Shown piece by piece: positions 1-10,784 of a stretch of DNA of 64,000 bases. Origin of the DNA: Zygnema cylindricum (lineage: Eukaryota > Streptophyta > Zygnematophyceae > Zygnematales > Zygnemataceae); NCBI GenBank assembly GCA_037447655.1, contig JBBHKE010002617.1, forward strand, positions 1 through 64,000, read 5' to 3'. Position 1 is the first letter of the stretch. Each line of letters begins with the position of its first letter. The translations under genes were made by a program, and so were the position numbers. The notes below the pieces were generated by a model, which saw only the letters and a list, made by a program, of their open reading frames with translations, was not told where the DNA came from and did not search any database.

Positions 1-1160
1 TTTTTATTATATAATAAGTCAAAGCTGGTCAACGCATTTTAAAAAATATGAAATTTTGAATAATGCGCATATGCATTCTTTTTCAAAGTTTTTTACCGTG
101 CGCATACTACGAATGAAACCTCTATGGGGAAACTGTTACAAGCCATATCTAGCGCGGGCAATAAAATAACAATACTGCCGTACAGCTTGTATTTTTACCG
201 TAAGCACAAGCTACAGTATATGACGTACGTATTGACCGTCCAAAAAAATACACCGCGCATCGTTATTAGTGTCAACGACACTAATTTGGGTTCTTAAAAT
301 TTTGATTTTTTTCAAAAATAGTATACGTGATTTTAATTTTTCCTTGACTATAATTGAGGTTCCGTATAAAATAGCGTCAAGACCGAAAGTACAATAATGT
401 ATAATTAGTATGGTGTACGGATGATGTCAGACGGTATATATTTGTACCTTTTTACTTTAAAATATTTAAAATTAATTATAAATTATAAGCGCATGCATAT
501 GAACGTGCGCTGAAAAAATGGGTTCACTCTCGTCGCCAAAAACCTCGTTCGCACACGATCTCCTATAATCGCCAGTTCTGCAGTGTGAACGTAAAATATA
601 TTCGCATGTGCGAAGTCATGATGTTACAGTTAGAGCAGTGAACTGTTTTTATTTTACACGTCCACGTAAACCGTCTTAAATTTGCGTACTCTTAATTCAT
701 GTGATTTTTTACTGTTCAGTTTATATAAACACTATAAAATGTATTTTGTCCAATTAGCATCAATATGTACTCCATTTCGGTACAACGAACAAAAATAGCG
801 TAAATGTTTATTCTAATATGGTGTCTATAAGTGATTTTACTCCAAATTAGAATTAATGTATACGTTAATAAGGGGTGGAAGTGACAATGGACCACAAATT
901 ACAATTAATGAATTAAAATAATTATAATAAAAAAAAACATTTGGCGTTGATGATATTTGGGACGGCTTAACGCCAAATGCGGATAATCCACAGAAAAATG
1001 GATCCCTTGTTGAACGAATCTCATCCATCCATTTTTTTTTTGTTTTTTTAGGGATCTGACACTGCGTCGTCATTTTGTCAAACGAACACATTCTCATTCG
1101 TTTCATGAAGAAGCAAGCATAACACCGCCGCCACCTTCGTTTCATTTCCATGGATTCGAG
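1..1160. other. AT-rich non-coding stretch
   Basis: I see no gene here. Open frames are short and compositionally biased. The stretch holds one copy of a dispersed repeat (about 126-252, second copy at 28753-28875). At 246-285 there is a terminus related to the small inverted-repeat transposon family found near 25.9 kb and 60 kb (core TCGTTATTAGTGTCAACG). The remainder is AT-rich with no visible structure. Confidence 0.6.
126..252. repeat. dispersed repeat, copy 1 (pair with 28753-28875)
   Basis: About 125 bp is closely similar to 28753-28875 in the same orientation. Shared landmarks are GGGAAACTGTTACA at the start, AATACTGCCG or GTACTGCCG in the middle, and GACGTACGTATTGACCGTCC near the end. 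The two copies diverge sharply right after a common CCAAAAAAATA. Here an ACACCGCGCATCG terminus follows, and in the other copy an AGTGTTGTGTATCGG terminus follows, so at least one copy was hit by a later insertion. The class of the repeat is unknown. Confidence 0.75.
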
Positions 1161-1309
1161 GTCGCATGTGGCGGCTCCTTCACCCTCTGCATATGGCGCG
1201 TCACTCCATTTACCCTTCATTGCCTCCGCCCCTCTTTCACGCTCCCTTTTTTTTCCGAACCTACCTATGCTCATCTCCCTCTTATAATTTTGATTTTTTT
1301 TTTAAATGT

Positions 1310-2195
1310 GCTCTCTCTCGTTTATGCCCTCTCCCTTCACCTCTCTCTCTCCCTCTCAACCTATCTCCATCCCCTCTCCCTTTCCCTCTCCCTCCCCCCT
1401 CCCTCTCCCTCTCTCTTTCCCTCTCCTTTCTCTACTCTCACATTCCCTCTCCTTTTCCATTCACCTCTCCTTCTCACCCTCTCGATCTGCCACACTATCT
1501 CACTTCCCCTATACCTCTCCCACTCCCCACTCCCTCGATCCGCCGCTATCTCTCCCTCCCCCTTTCCCTCTCCCTCTCATTCTCGCCCTCCTCATCTGCC
1601 GCATTATCTCCCTCCCATTCCCTCTCTCCCTCTCCCCTTCTTCGATCTGCCTCTATCTCTCCCTCTCCCTTTTACCCTCTCTTTCCCTCTCCCTCCCTCA
1701 TTCCCTCTCCCTTCCCTACTCTCTTATATTCCATCTCCTTTTCCCTTACCCTCTCTTTCTCACCTTCTCGATCTGTCGGTGTATCTCCCTGCCCTTATTC
1801 CTCTCCCTCTCCCTATTCCCTCAATTTGCCTCTATCCCTCCCTCTCGCTTCCCCTCTCCCTCTCCCTCTCACCCACTGAATCTGTCGCACTCTCATCCAT
1901 TACCTCATACTTGTTACGTTATTTTGCGAATCGTCAAAGAGGACGAAATTTATTTTAAGATCCAAGAATACTCTCCCTCTCCCTCACCCTCTCAGGCTGC
2001 CACCTCTCCCACTCCCTCATCCTCTCCCTTTCACTCTCCCTCCCCCGTTCAAATTGTTGTACTCTCTAACCCTCGATCTCCCTCTTCCTCTCCCATTTCC
2101 TTTTCCCTACACTCAAAATCATGTGGTTTCTCCTTCCCTTTCTCCCTCTCCCATTTACTCCCCTCTCTCCCTCTCCCGTTTACTCCCCAATTAAA
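1310..2195. repeat. long CT-rich (polypyrimidine) low-complexity tract
   Basis: Nearly 0.9 kb of the plus strand is built from CTCTCCCTCTCCC-type irregular 6-bp and 12-bp units, broken only by short unique patches such as one near 1900-1960. Long open frames exist in all three plus-strand frames because the pyrimidine-only sequence lacks stop codons. They would encode only Ser/Pro/Leu repeats, so I do not call a gene. Similar tracts recur at 55260-55580, 58509-58605 and 61922-61985. Confidence 0.85.
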
Positions 2196-2220
2196 ATTAC
2201 ACATTAATGTCATTAATTTT

Positions 2221-2825
2221 TATAACTAACTTCATTGTTGTATTTTTTTCTTTGTTGTAAGCACGGGATTATATTCAGTTAGGTGATTGTAATGGAGGAA
2301 CAATTGCACGGATTGTGGGAATGTCATGTAGTTATCTTTACTCCATTTAATATTAGTACTTCCAAACACATTTTTACATGAGTTAAACGAGGTTATTAGA
2401 ATATCATTTGTTATAAAGGATAATTTTTATAGCCAATGTACATTTCGTTCATGTAGACTAATATTTTATTTAATTTTGAAAAATAGGTTGGTTGTACATA
2501 TTGTAGTTTTTTTACGGTGAACCTCTTTGTCATTTTTAGGCGAAAATGATTGAATTTATTTCCAAGTGTATTAATGTCATTTTTTTAAATTGTAATTCAT
2601 TTTTATGTTGTTGCAATGACGGGTGTTGTGATTTTAATTCTACATGTTTGGTTAATGTTAAGCGATACACTTGATGAAGTGCGTGGTCAGTGTTAACTAT
2701 TTTGTTGTCACACATATGATTGTTTTTCACACTTTTTTTTTTATTATGTCACATTATTTTCATTTTATTATTTATTTTATCTCAGTCAATCTCCCTTTTT
2801 ATTCTCTCTCTCTCTCCCTTATTGT
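2221..2825. other. AT-rich spacer, nothing recognised
   Basis: This AT-rich stretch lies between the CT-rich tract and the tandem array. No coding region, RNA gene or repeat is apparent to me, apart from a short CT run just before 2820. Confidence 0.5.
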
Positions 2826-3648
2826 ACTCAGCGACGAGACTGTCTCCTCACTCAATGGTATTTTATTTTTTTTGCCAGTCAACAACGAGAATTCCTTGGT
2901 GCTGAATGACATGTTTTATTTTTCACAATCCACCACAAACACTGAGTCAAAACAAGGTCTTTAGGTATTCAGCGACGACAAAGTCTCGTCGCGACGAGAC
3001 TATCTCGTCGCTGAATGATATATTTTTTTTAATTATGCCAGTCAACGACGAGAATTCCTCAGTGTTGAATGGCATGTTTTATTTTTCACAATTCAGCACA
3101 AACACTGAGTTAAAACAAGGTCTTATGATACTCAGCGATGACAAAGTCTCGTCGCGACGAGACTATTTCGTCGCTGAATGGTATTTTTTTTTTAATTATG
3201 CAGTCAACGACGAGGATTCCTCAGTGCTGAATGGCATGTTTTAATTTTCAGAATTCAGCACAAACACTGAGTCAAAACAAGGTCTTATGGTACCCAGCGA
3301 CGAGAAAGTCTCGTCGCGACGAGACTATCTCGTTGTTGAATGGTATTTTTTTTTAATTATGCCAGTCAACGACGAGAATTCCTCAGTGCTGAATGGCATG
3401 TTTTATTTTTCACAATTCAGCACAAACACTGAGTCAAAATAAGGTCTTTAGGTACTCTGCGAAGACAAAGTCTGGTCGCGACGAGACTATCTCGTCGCTG
3501 AATGGTATTTTTTTTTAATTATGCCAGTCAACGACAAAAATTCCTCAGTGCTGAATGGCATGTTTTATTTTTCACAATTCAGCACAAACACTGAGTCAAA
3601 ACAAGGTCTTATGGTACTCAGTGACGAGACTGTCTCGTCGCTGAATGG
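2826..3648. repeat. 162-bp tandem array with internal GCGACGAG/CTCGTCGC palindrome
   Basis: There are about five head-to-tail copies. Unit starts (GGTACTCAGCGACGA or variants) fall near 2826, 2965, 3127, 3290, 3452 and 3613, giving a period of 161-163 bp for the internal units. Each unit carries an inverted repeat in which CAGCGACGA pairs with TCGTCGCTG around a TCTCGTCGCGACGAGA core. It is followed by a T-run and the landmarks CAACGACGAGAATTCCTCAG and CACAATTCAGCACAAACACT. The first and last copies lack the central palindrome expansion. The array lies on the 3' side of a DDE transposase. It is non-coding, and a role as transposase-binding subterminal repeats is inference. Confidence 0.9.
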
Positions 3649-3942
3649 GATAATGATAATCCAAACATAGAAACGATTTTACATCGTCACTATTAATATA
3701 TTCTATCCACATTTTTGGCCATTCAGATATCATAAACAACATGAAAACAAAAAAATGAAAGAGGGATAGATAATATTCATTGTCAAAGAAAGAAATAAAA
3801 TGTATACAGCATACTGCAGTAAAAGAAAAGTAAATGTTTTAACCTATAAAAAGAAACCTAAAAAAAAAAATTACAAAAAAATCAACACTATTAGTAAAAA
3901 AATTTGCAAACGGCCCATAATCTATTATACGGCCACTCCTAA
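3649..3942. other. AT-rich spacer
   Basis: This short AT-rich stretch sits between the tandem array and the C-terminal end of the transposase frame. I recognise nothing in it. Confidence 0.5.
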
Positions 3943-5646
3943 TTAAACCACTTCTCTAAAAAGTGCCTCATAATCACTGTATTCTTCTAAGTCTTCGTCA
4001 TGACTGGCTTCATCATCTTGAATGTCGGCCTCTCGAAGGAGTTGGAGTAAATCTCGTGTGGGAGCCGAAGGAGGTGGCACCTCATCGCCATCGAAATGAT
4101 TTCGCCATTTCATTATTATGACTTGCAAATCTTGCGTAAGCATGCTCTCCTCCCATTTCCATCCTTTAATGACAATCTATACTGGATCATCGCCTTTCGT
4201 GCCCATCCCATGTCATTTTTGTCTTTCATTTCGTTCACCTCTCGTATCGAATCGCGTGCCAACATTAAGAAAAAGGCTTTACCCAGTCCAACTAACTTAC
4301 CAGACCATCTTTGGCCCCTAGGTAAGGACCACTTGTGGCTTTCTACCCCCTTCATCTTCCAATCTTCCCATCTTCTTGACCACACTTCTTTGATTTTAGA
4401 AATTACAAATGAATCGACAGGTTCCACTAAATGCGTTGCACACCGAGGAAAAAAATAGAGTGTAGTTCTCTTTGCGCGTAAAGCGGTGTTTAATTCCTCG
4501 GACATATTGTGACCGCCACAATTGTCCACAAATATAACCTTTTCACGCCCATCACGGTCACCTTGGTATGACCTCGGTTCGGCGATCCATTGTGGGAAGA
4601 CCGTCTTGTCGTTCCAACCTTTCGGCCCGGTATGGTAACAAACTCCTTTAAAACAGAGTGGGAAAAGCTATTGAGTGAGGGAGGGAGAGAGAGGGCGAGT
4701 AGTGTATTGGAAGAAATCAATATGAACAACATATCACCCCATATTTAATATTTTGGGTGTGGAGTACAAGGGAGAATAAGTGAGACAATAGCGTTAATAT
4801 TTTTAAGAAAAAATATTCTTAGGGAAAGAAAAACACCTGGTATGTCATCGTGGATGCCATTGATCGGGTAATTATAGAGCTTGTTGGCGAAGATTAACAT
4901 AGGAGATTTAATTCGCAGGTTCACTCCGCCTGTGAGTCGAACCATCAATGTCATCGACTCTCCACCACCGGCAACATCCGCGTATTTGACCACCTCGTCC
5001 CCGTGAAAACCCAACGTCTTTTTGTTATCCATATTTACAATCATGTGGGTCTCGTCCATGTTTTCGACTAGATCCTTGTTGTAGCGACCTATAATCACAA
5101 TAACACATAAAATTGTAAGTAAAACACAACACAAAAAAGTATGATGGTTGGGGCAACTACTTTCATTCGCTTATTTTCATTTATAACCTTAGAAATTAAA
5201 ATTTAGAATAATATATATAACATGTATTACAGCATATAGCAATGAGTTATACAAATGTTCAAAAAAATTACCCGATAAAAATCCTCTTTTTAATTCGCCC
5301 ATGTGATATGTTACTATTTTTTCGATCTATTCCTCCTTCTCCGGGCTTAATTGTAATTTTCCTTTTTGAGCCCTCGTCACAATACTGCGTTTTCGCAAAA
5401 CTGTTGCGTCCATCGGTTTGTGATTTTCATTTTTATATCTTTACCCTTATTGTCGACGAATAGTCTCCCATTCTCCTCTTTCATATGTTTAATGATATGA
5501 GCAGCCATAGTCCCTACAATGGTTTGTGACATTTTCATACCCGCCTTCTTGAAGCGGTAAAACTCCTCCACCAACTCTGAGTGCACTGCTGTGACCCATG
5601 GAAACTCCTTCCCCCCCCTACCCATCAGTGCCTTTGTCACCACCAC
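3943..5646 (-). pseudogene. pogo/CENP-B-like DDE transposase, probably inactive
   Basis: On the minus strand, 5646-5377 encodes a helix-turn-helix region resembling a CENP-B-type DNA-binding domain, ending ITNRWTQQFCEN. The frame then stops and I could not find the connecting exon. At 5088-4837 a second piece carries the first catalytic block, MDETHMIVNMDNKKTLGFHG. It joins by an in-phase GT-AG intron to an exon beginning at 4645 that carries the second block, VIFVDNCGGHN, and the typical FFPRCATHLVEPVDS stretch. These D-D-(D/E) motifs are those of the DDE_1 domain of the Tc1/mariner-pogo superfamily. Near 4120-4143 the frame shifts before an acidic C-terminus that ends at 3943. The missing connection and the frameshift suggest a decayed copy, although an unrecognised intron could explain the first break. 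Flanking tandem arrays may belong to the same element. Confidence 0.72.
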
Positions 5647-5841
5647 ACTTCTTCTTCCAAATTACGCAGACGACAAAGTATGTTTCGTCGCCCGTTGGTC
5701 TCTCAATGTCGCAACCTAGCCCTTCACCACCGACTTGCTTTTTGGTATTCTGCAACGAAAGGAAAGGACAAAAAAAACATAAAAGAAATAAAAAATTGTT
5801 AGTCCTAATTCACTTAAAAAAATATATATATATCGTAATAA

Positions 5842-6450
5842 ATTTGGTTCAACGACAGCCTGCAGTCGTCGCTAAATTCAGCGACCAATGTTGGTTGTCG
5901 CTAGTTGAAGTATTTGGAGCCATTTCAAGATTCAGCGACGACATTTTAAGATTCAGCGACGACAGATTGTCGTCCCTGATTCAGCAACTAGTTTAAGATG
6001 TCGCAATGTCAAACATACCACAAGTGAAAAAAAAAAAAAACATGTCAGTCTTAATTCATAATAAAATAAATAATACATTACAAATAAAATTTGGTTTAGC
6101 GACGGCCTGCAGTCGTCGCTAAATTCAGCGACCAATGCTGGTCGTCGCTGGTTGAAATATTTGGAGCCATTTCAAGATTCAGCGACGACCTTTAAAGATT
6201 CAGCGACGATAGATTGTCGTCGCAGATTCAGCAACCAGTTTAAGATGTCGCAATGTCAAACATACCACAAGTGAAAACAAAAATAAAAACATGTCTGACC
6301 TAATTCATAAAAAAAATATATATATATATATATTACCAATAAAATTTGAATCAGCGACGGGTTGCAGTCGTCGCTAAATTAAGTGACCAATGCTGGTCGT
6401 CGCTGGTTGAAGTATTTGGAGCAATTTCAAGATTCAGCGATGACATTAAA
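5842..6450. repeat. about 250-bp tandem array with GCGACGAC/GTCGTCGC motifs
   Basis: There are about two and a half copies. The landmark TTTGGTT(C/T)A(A/G)CGACGGCC and its variants recur near 5849, 6090 and 6343. Each unit contains GCAGTCGTCGCTAAATTCAG, then CAAGATTCAGCGACGAC, and ends with a CATACCACAAGTGAAAA stretch leading into an AT-rich run. The array lies upstream of the transposase on the minus strand, possibly in an intron. The unit differs from the 162-bp array at 2826-3648 but shares the same GCGACGAC core. Confidence 0.85.
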
Positions 6451-6940
6451 CAAGTAAGTGAGTGGGTGAAACATGGGAAGTGATAGAATGGAATAGGACT
6501 TAGTAAAAATTACATACCAATTACCGTTTTGTTTTATTCGACAATTCCCGTGTGAGCCTCGTGAATTGCTCTCGATCCGCTCTTATTTGTTCTTGTTGAG
6601 CCAATACTTGTTGAGTGAGTGCCGCGATTATAAAAGGCAAATCCTCTCCTCTCGGAGGTGAAAGAGGCCTAATCTGTGGCGCAACCCTTTGTATTTCTCA
6701 TAGGCGATAGCGTGGCACTCTGACATTGCGGCATTTTTGCAATATCGTCGTACAAGCATCTCGGAGAGCAAGTACCTCGGGAGTTAGTCAATTTTTTTTT
6801 AGGATGTAGTATAGCCGCGGATCCCACGGATGATGATGACGTAGCAACTTCGAGACATTCACCCGAAAACCGTCCCCCCCACGAACAACCCACGTTAACC
6901 GGGAATCCGCCGGATCAAATTGCCTTATGTGGGCAAAGGT
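6451..6940. other. non-coding stretch inside the presumed transposon
   Basis: No recognisable gene. It lies between the 250-bp array and the acidic frame that ends at 6941. A short minus-strand open frame (6669-6893) has no features I can support. Confidence 0.4.
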
Positions 6941-7400
6941 TCAGCCTCGGTCCTCAAGCGAGATAAACAACCATGTTGGATGTGCGATGACATTATGGGG
7001 GATGTCGAGAATTTGGGGAAAAGGATTCGCTTCCGGGTTTAGGGGGCGCGGTTCACCATACCTCCAGTGTTCCGGCCATTCGGCAACCGGAATATAATGT
7101 TCGGGTCGAGGCACGAAACTGTCCATTTCCTCCCCTCCAATGGGAGGAGGAAAATACCAATGGGGATGCTCAACCGGGTATGGAGGTTGAGGATGCGGAG
7201 GAGCCATTACAATGGCTCTCTCCCTATTCGGCGTGGGAGGCGCTCTGAACACGTCGTCGTCATTATCAAAATCCTCCTCACGTTGTTTTTCCTCACTATC
7301 CGGAATTTGTTCGTCCTCGGTGGTGGGATCATCCTCGTTTTTCCACACCACGATGTTGGTGGGTTCCAAGATTTTGGGTTCCGGCTTGTCTTCCGGCGGT
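6941..7400 (-). CDS. acidic Pro-rich hypothetical frame (possible exon of a transposon gene)
   Basis: The minus-strand frame ends at 6941 and encodes an acidic segment (TTEDEQIPDSEEKQREED) followed by a Pro/His/Trp-rich C-terminus with PPHPQPPYPVEHPHWYFPPP. The frame continues upstream without a convincing start codon: the apparent start at 7369 is not an ATG. It is therefore probably an internal or terminal exon. I do not recognise the family. Its position between the transposase and further charged frames on the same strand, flanked by GCGACGAC arrays, suggests a second gene or exon of the same mobile element, but this is inference. It may also be non-coding. Confidence 0.3.
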
Positions 7401-7633
7401 TTTTCATCGTCCTCAATGCTCTAGTCACTATCCGAAGACGAGGGGACGTATAATTCGTCATTGTCATCTTTCACTTTACGCTTACCCTTTCCTATCTCTT
7501 TTTTCCCACCTATCTTTCTTCGTGCGTCAACCCCTTCACCTTTGTTGATGTTCGCCTTTCCCCCCACTCCTTCCTCCTCCACGGTCTCACAAAAGCCTAT
7601 TATTTTTTTTTTTATTATCCTTCTCTTTGTACC

Positions 7634-8470
7634 TTATCTTCCCCTATCCTCACTCGACCCACCCTCTTCAACCATCGCCTCCTTTCCCTTTCTTTCCTCT
7701 CCCAATTTTGTCTTCCCCTCCCTCTCCTCACTCAACAAATTATCTTCCCTAAAACCCCCACCATTTTCCTCCTCGACGCCTTCATCAAGAAGTATTATTT
7801 TTTTCTTTTTTTTTTTACATTTTATCTCTACCTTTTCCCGCGCCTCACTTCCCTCACCCTCTTTTACCGTCGCCTCTATCTTCCCCGCGTGTACACCCAT
7901 TAACGTCTTTCCACCCTCTTCTTGTAATGGAACTTTTTCTCCCATAATCATCTCACTTTCTACCGCCTCCCCCCTCATCACATTTACCGATTCTCCTACT
8001 TCCTCCCTTCTTCCACCGGTAAAATCCCTTCCTTTGCTACCTCATCCAAATTTGACTCTTCCCTTCCTTCCCCAACCGGTGTCAATCCTTCCATCTCTAC
8101 CTCTTCTCTCACCTCCCTTTCACGCCCCCTCCCCTCCGGCGGCACCCTTCCCTCCTTCGATAAAATCCCCTTCTTTGCTACCTCATCCAAATTTGACTCT
8201 TCCCTTCCTCCCCCAACCGGTGTCAATCCTTCCATCTCTACCTCTTCTCTCACCTCCCTTTCACGCTCCCCCCCCTTCGACGGCACCCAACCAATTTGTA
8301 GGGAAGTGGCCGCCTCCCTATCTCTCGCTAATTCCTCCGCGGTACCCCTTTCTCCTATCACGGTTTCTGTGACATCTCTTTCCCTCTCTACCCCCCTTGG
8401 TGTTTGTCTTTCCCCCGTGGGTCTTTCTCTTCTCACTCGATCCCTTCGTACCTCTCCCTTTGCACTATTG
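7634..8470 (-). CDS. Glu/Arg/Lys-rich hypothetical frames with an internal duplication
   Basis: Two adjoining minus-strand frames (8436-7996 and 7981-7634) encode highly charged protein of low complexity, such as GEREREVREEVEMEG and EEREGKTKLGEERKGKEAM. The first contains an almost exact direct duplication of about 125 bp, seen twice as LTPVGxGREESNLDEVAK. No catalytic domain is visible and neither frame has a certain ATG. A plausible splice acceptor lies near 8490. This could be the middle of a transposon-encoded protein, or chance open frames caused by purine-rich composition. Function unknown. Confidence 0.25.
8030..8290. repeat. direct duplication of about 125 bp
   Basis: The segment starting near 8037 (GCTACCTCATCCAAATTTGA) is repeated starting near 8177 with few changes through CTCTCACCTCCCTTTCACGC. 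The two copies are head to tail. The translated minus strand keeps its reading frame across both copies, which is consistent with, but does not prove, a coding history. Confidence 0.85.
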
Positions 8471-8714
8471 GCCGATGTCGTAGACTACGCCGAGGTAATG
8501 GAGGGTAGCGACGACGATACGGCAAGACACTACGCTGTCGCCTATACGACTGGCTGCTGCCCTCCATGTAAATTAGCCACACGTGACAAAAAAATAAAGA
8601 AAAAGAGGCGGCTACACAAAATGATGAGAGAATATAGGAGTTTGTCTTAAAAAGGACAAGTCGTATATAAAAAAAACGCATGAGGTTTTAACGCATTATA
8701 TGCGTTCGAAATAT

Positions 8715-9040
8715 ACTTACAGATTTAGTTGTTCGTGACGGCACGAAGTCGTCGCTACCCCAATGAATTTGATCAATCCAACAGTGTGACGACGAAACAA
8801 AATTAAGAGTTGTCGCGGTTCACTGTTTAGAAGTTTCGAAGATTGGCATAGACGTGCAAATTACACTCACAGACCGCGTGGTCCGCGACAAAGGAAAGTC
8901 GTCGTGTCCCTAATTTTTTTGGATAATCCAACATGGCGACGACGAAAGTGAATCAAAAAATATCGCGCTTTAATGATTCCGCGATTCCAACAATGGGACA
9001 AAGACAAAGCCTCGTCGCCCATACAAAGGTTCATACTTAT
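8715..9040. repeat. 150-bp diverged tandem repeat with GACGACGAAA motifs
   Basis: There are two diverged copies, beginning ACTTACAGATTTAG (8715) and ACTCACAGACCGCG (8865). Each carries AAGTCGTCG, then AATCCAACA, then GACGACGAAA in the same order. This is the third array in the region built around GTCGTC/GACGAC words. A further short palindromic patch, GTTGTCGCGACGACG, lies at about 9101. Confidence 0.7.
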
Positions 9041-9430
9041 TGTACTAACTAAAAACTAATAATTAAAATATGCTCGGTATTGTAGTTTGTCATTTTTATC
9101 GTTGTCGCGACGACGTATTGTCGTCGCCAGTTTTATTTCTTCATCCACGCGTCGGCGCTTCAATGTGGCCGCCTGCTAACAATATTAGTATATTAGAACC
9201 ACAAGCGACGAGACGTTGTCGTCGGTGTTTCACGACGGTGCAGGAGGATCCAAAATAACAACATTTAGAAAATGTGGTGGGGGCGTGGAAAAAAACATAT
9301 AAATTATAACAAACACATAAAGGTAGATTAACAAAATGCCACAATGTAAGCGAATTCTATATTGAGAAACAAAATGTAAGCAACCATAAAAAGTCATATA
9401 AAGTAAGAAAAAAAAGTTAATATTGCTTAC

Positions 9431-9830
9431 TTCTATTATATTCGCCCGAAAAGTGTTCCGGAAACTTCTTCACGGTCCTCGGTATAAGACACTTCTTTCC
9501 GTTTGTATTACAATCAGCAATCATCCAATTGATTACACGAACACGTGCAACCTTTGTCGACACGTGTTGGAGCTTGCGTCTCACCACCGAGCTGATACCG
9601 TGGTCCACACGCGGTGAGTCTGGCGGTGAGTCCGGAGATGAATTTGGGGGTGAGCCGAAATCCGACCCACCGCCTTCCATGAGGGTGTCATCATTTGGTG
9701 ATCCCATCCCTCCACCTGCCTCTCCCTCCCCCTCTTTCTCGCCCCACTCCATCTCCTCCTCAACCGGAGGTGGGAAAAATACTGCGGGAGCTCTGGCTTT
9801 CGCCGCAAAAAAGGTGGTAATGGGCCACAT
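9431..9830 (-). CDS. possible first exon of a transposon protein
   Basis: The minus-strand frame opens with an ATG at 9830 and runs 133 codons to a good donor (A|GTAAGC) at 9431. It has a Pro/Glu/Gly-rich linker (residues about 17-80), then a basic region VVRRKLQHVSTKVARVRVIN and a patch ending PRTVKKFPEHFSGEYNR. It lies on the same strand as the transposase and upstream of it. It could be the N-terminal DNA-binding exon of that element, but I cannot connect the exons with certainty. No match to a host gene is evident. Confidence 0.35.
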
Positions 9831-10784
9831 ATTTTATTAAGATAGTCACGGCAACTTGTGAAAGATAAATATGAAGCAACCAAAAAAAAATGCAACAACA
9901 AGGTAGATGCGAAGGGAGGAAAAGAGTGCCATTGTTGGAGTTAACGACGAGTATATATAGGAGGGGAAGGGAATCTGTTGTGAAAAAAAGGAGGGAAATG
10001 CTTGGTAAAAATTTGAACATTCAAAAATTTAAAATCAAATATTTTGTTTGAAAGTCAAATATTTCCATTTAAAAACAACATGGTGTGAGCATGAAAGTTA
10101 TAAAATTTACGTCAGTTTTCAACGTGAGAGTATGCACGTGGTTGACAATGGTCGTTTTTCATGAAAATGGCGTGAGAAAACATGGCAGCTCATTGAATCG
10201 CTCGGCAGTCTTTTATAGTTATAGGACCTTTGCAAACTGTCATGACAGCTTTTTACCCCCAACGTATCTTTGTAGCCCATCAACGTTCTCAAGCATCCGC
10301 CCTCATCCGACAAAACATGGTGATGACTAATGGTCACGGACTTAAATATTTAACTCCGCGCCACCCGGTGCACATTAATGATATTTGCTGTTTCAACCTT
10401 TAGTGTATACTTATTTAGGTTTTGAACCGACGGCCCATTTTGTCCTTTGGAGGTCGTGCTTAGCGTGGTTCCTAGTGCTTTTGTAGTATAATTGCGGTAT
10501 TTGTATTTGTTTTAATTGCTTTCAATGTCGTGCTCTTAGTGTTGCTTAGCTTTTTGTAGTTTTTGCTTGTAATTTTAGGTTTTCCAATTGCAACCCTTAA
10601 TCCTGATAAAAATAATTTCCGTTTCAATAAAGTTTTGTACTTCAATGGTTTAACCATCACGGTTTTGATGATAAAATCGTAATTTCCTTTACTATCGCAA
10701 TTTTTACAATAAAAACTTCTTATTCTTCATGTACAAAAATGAGAGTGTTACTTTGAAACGTGATGGTCTTAGATGTGTGTAAAA

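Noticed and set aside
837-1274. Minus-strand frame of 145 codons
   Set aside because: No domain, mixed composition, and it overlaps the edge of the CT-rich tract. Nothing supports coding.
1166-2229. Three overlapping open frames of 220-307 codons
   Set aside because: They are read from pyrimidine-only DNA without stop codons and encode Ser/Pro/Leu repeats in all three frames. No start context, introns or domain.
2826-3648. CRISPR-like array
   Set aside because: The units are 162 bp with no short repeat and unique spacer structure, and the genome is eukaryotic. It is an ordinary tandem array.
7461-8372. Plus-strand frame of 303 codons rich in Pro/Ser/Phe
   Set aside because: It is the antisense of the purine-rich charged frames. 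The composition is explained by the CT-rich strand.
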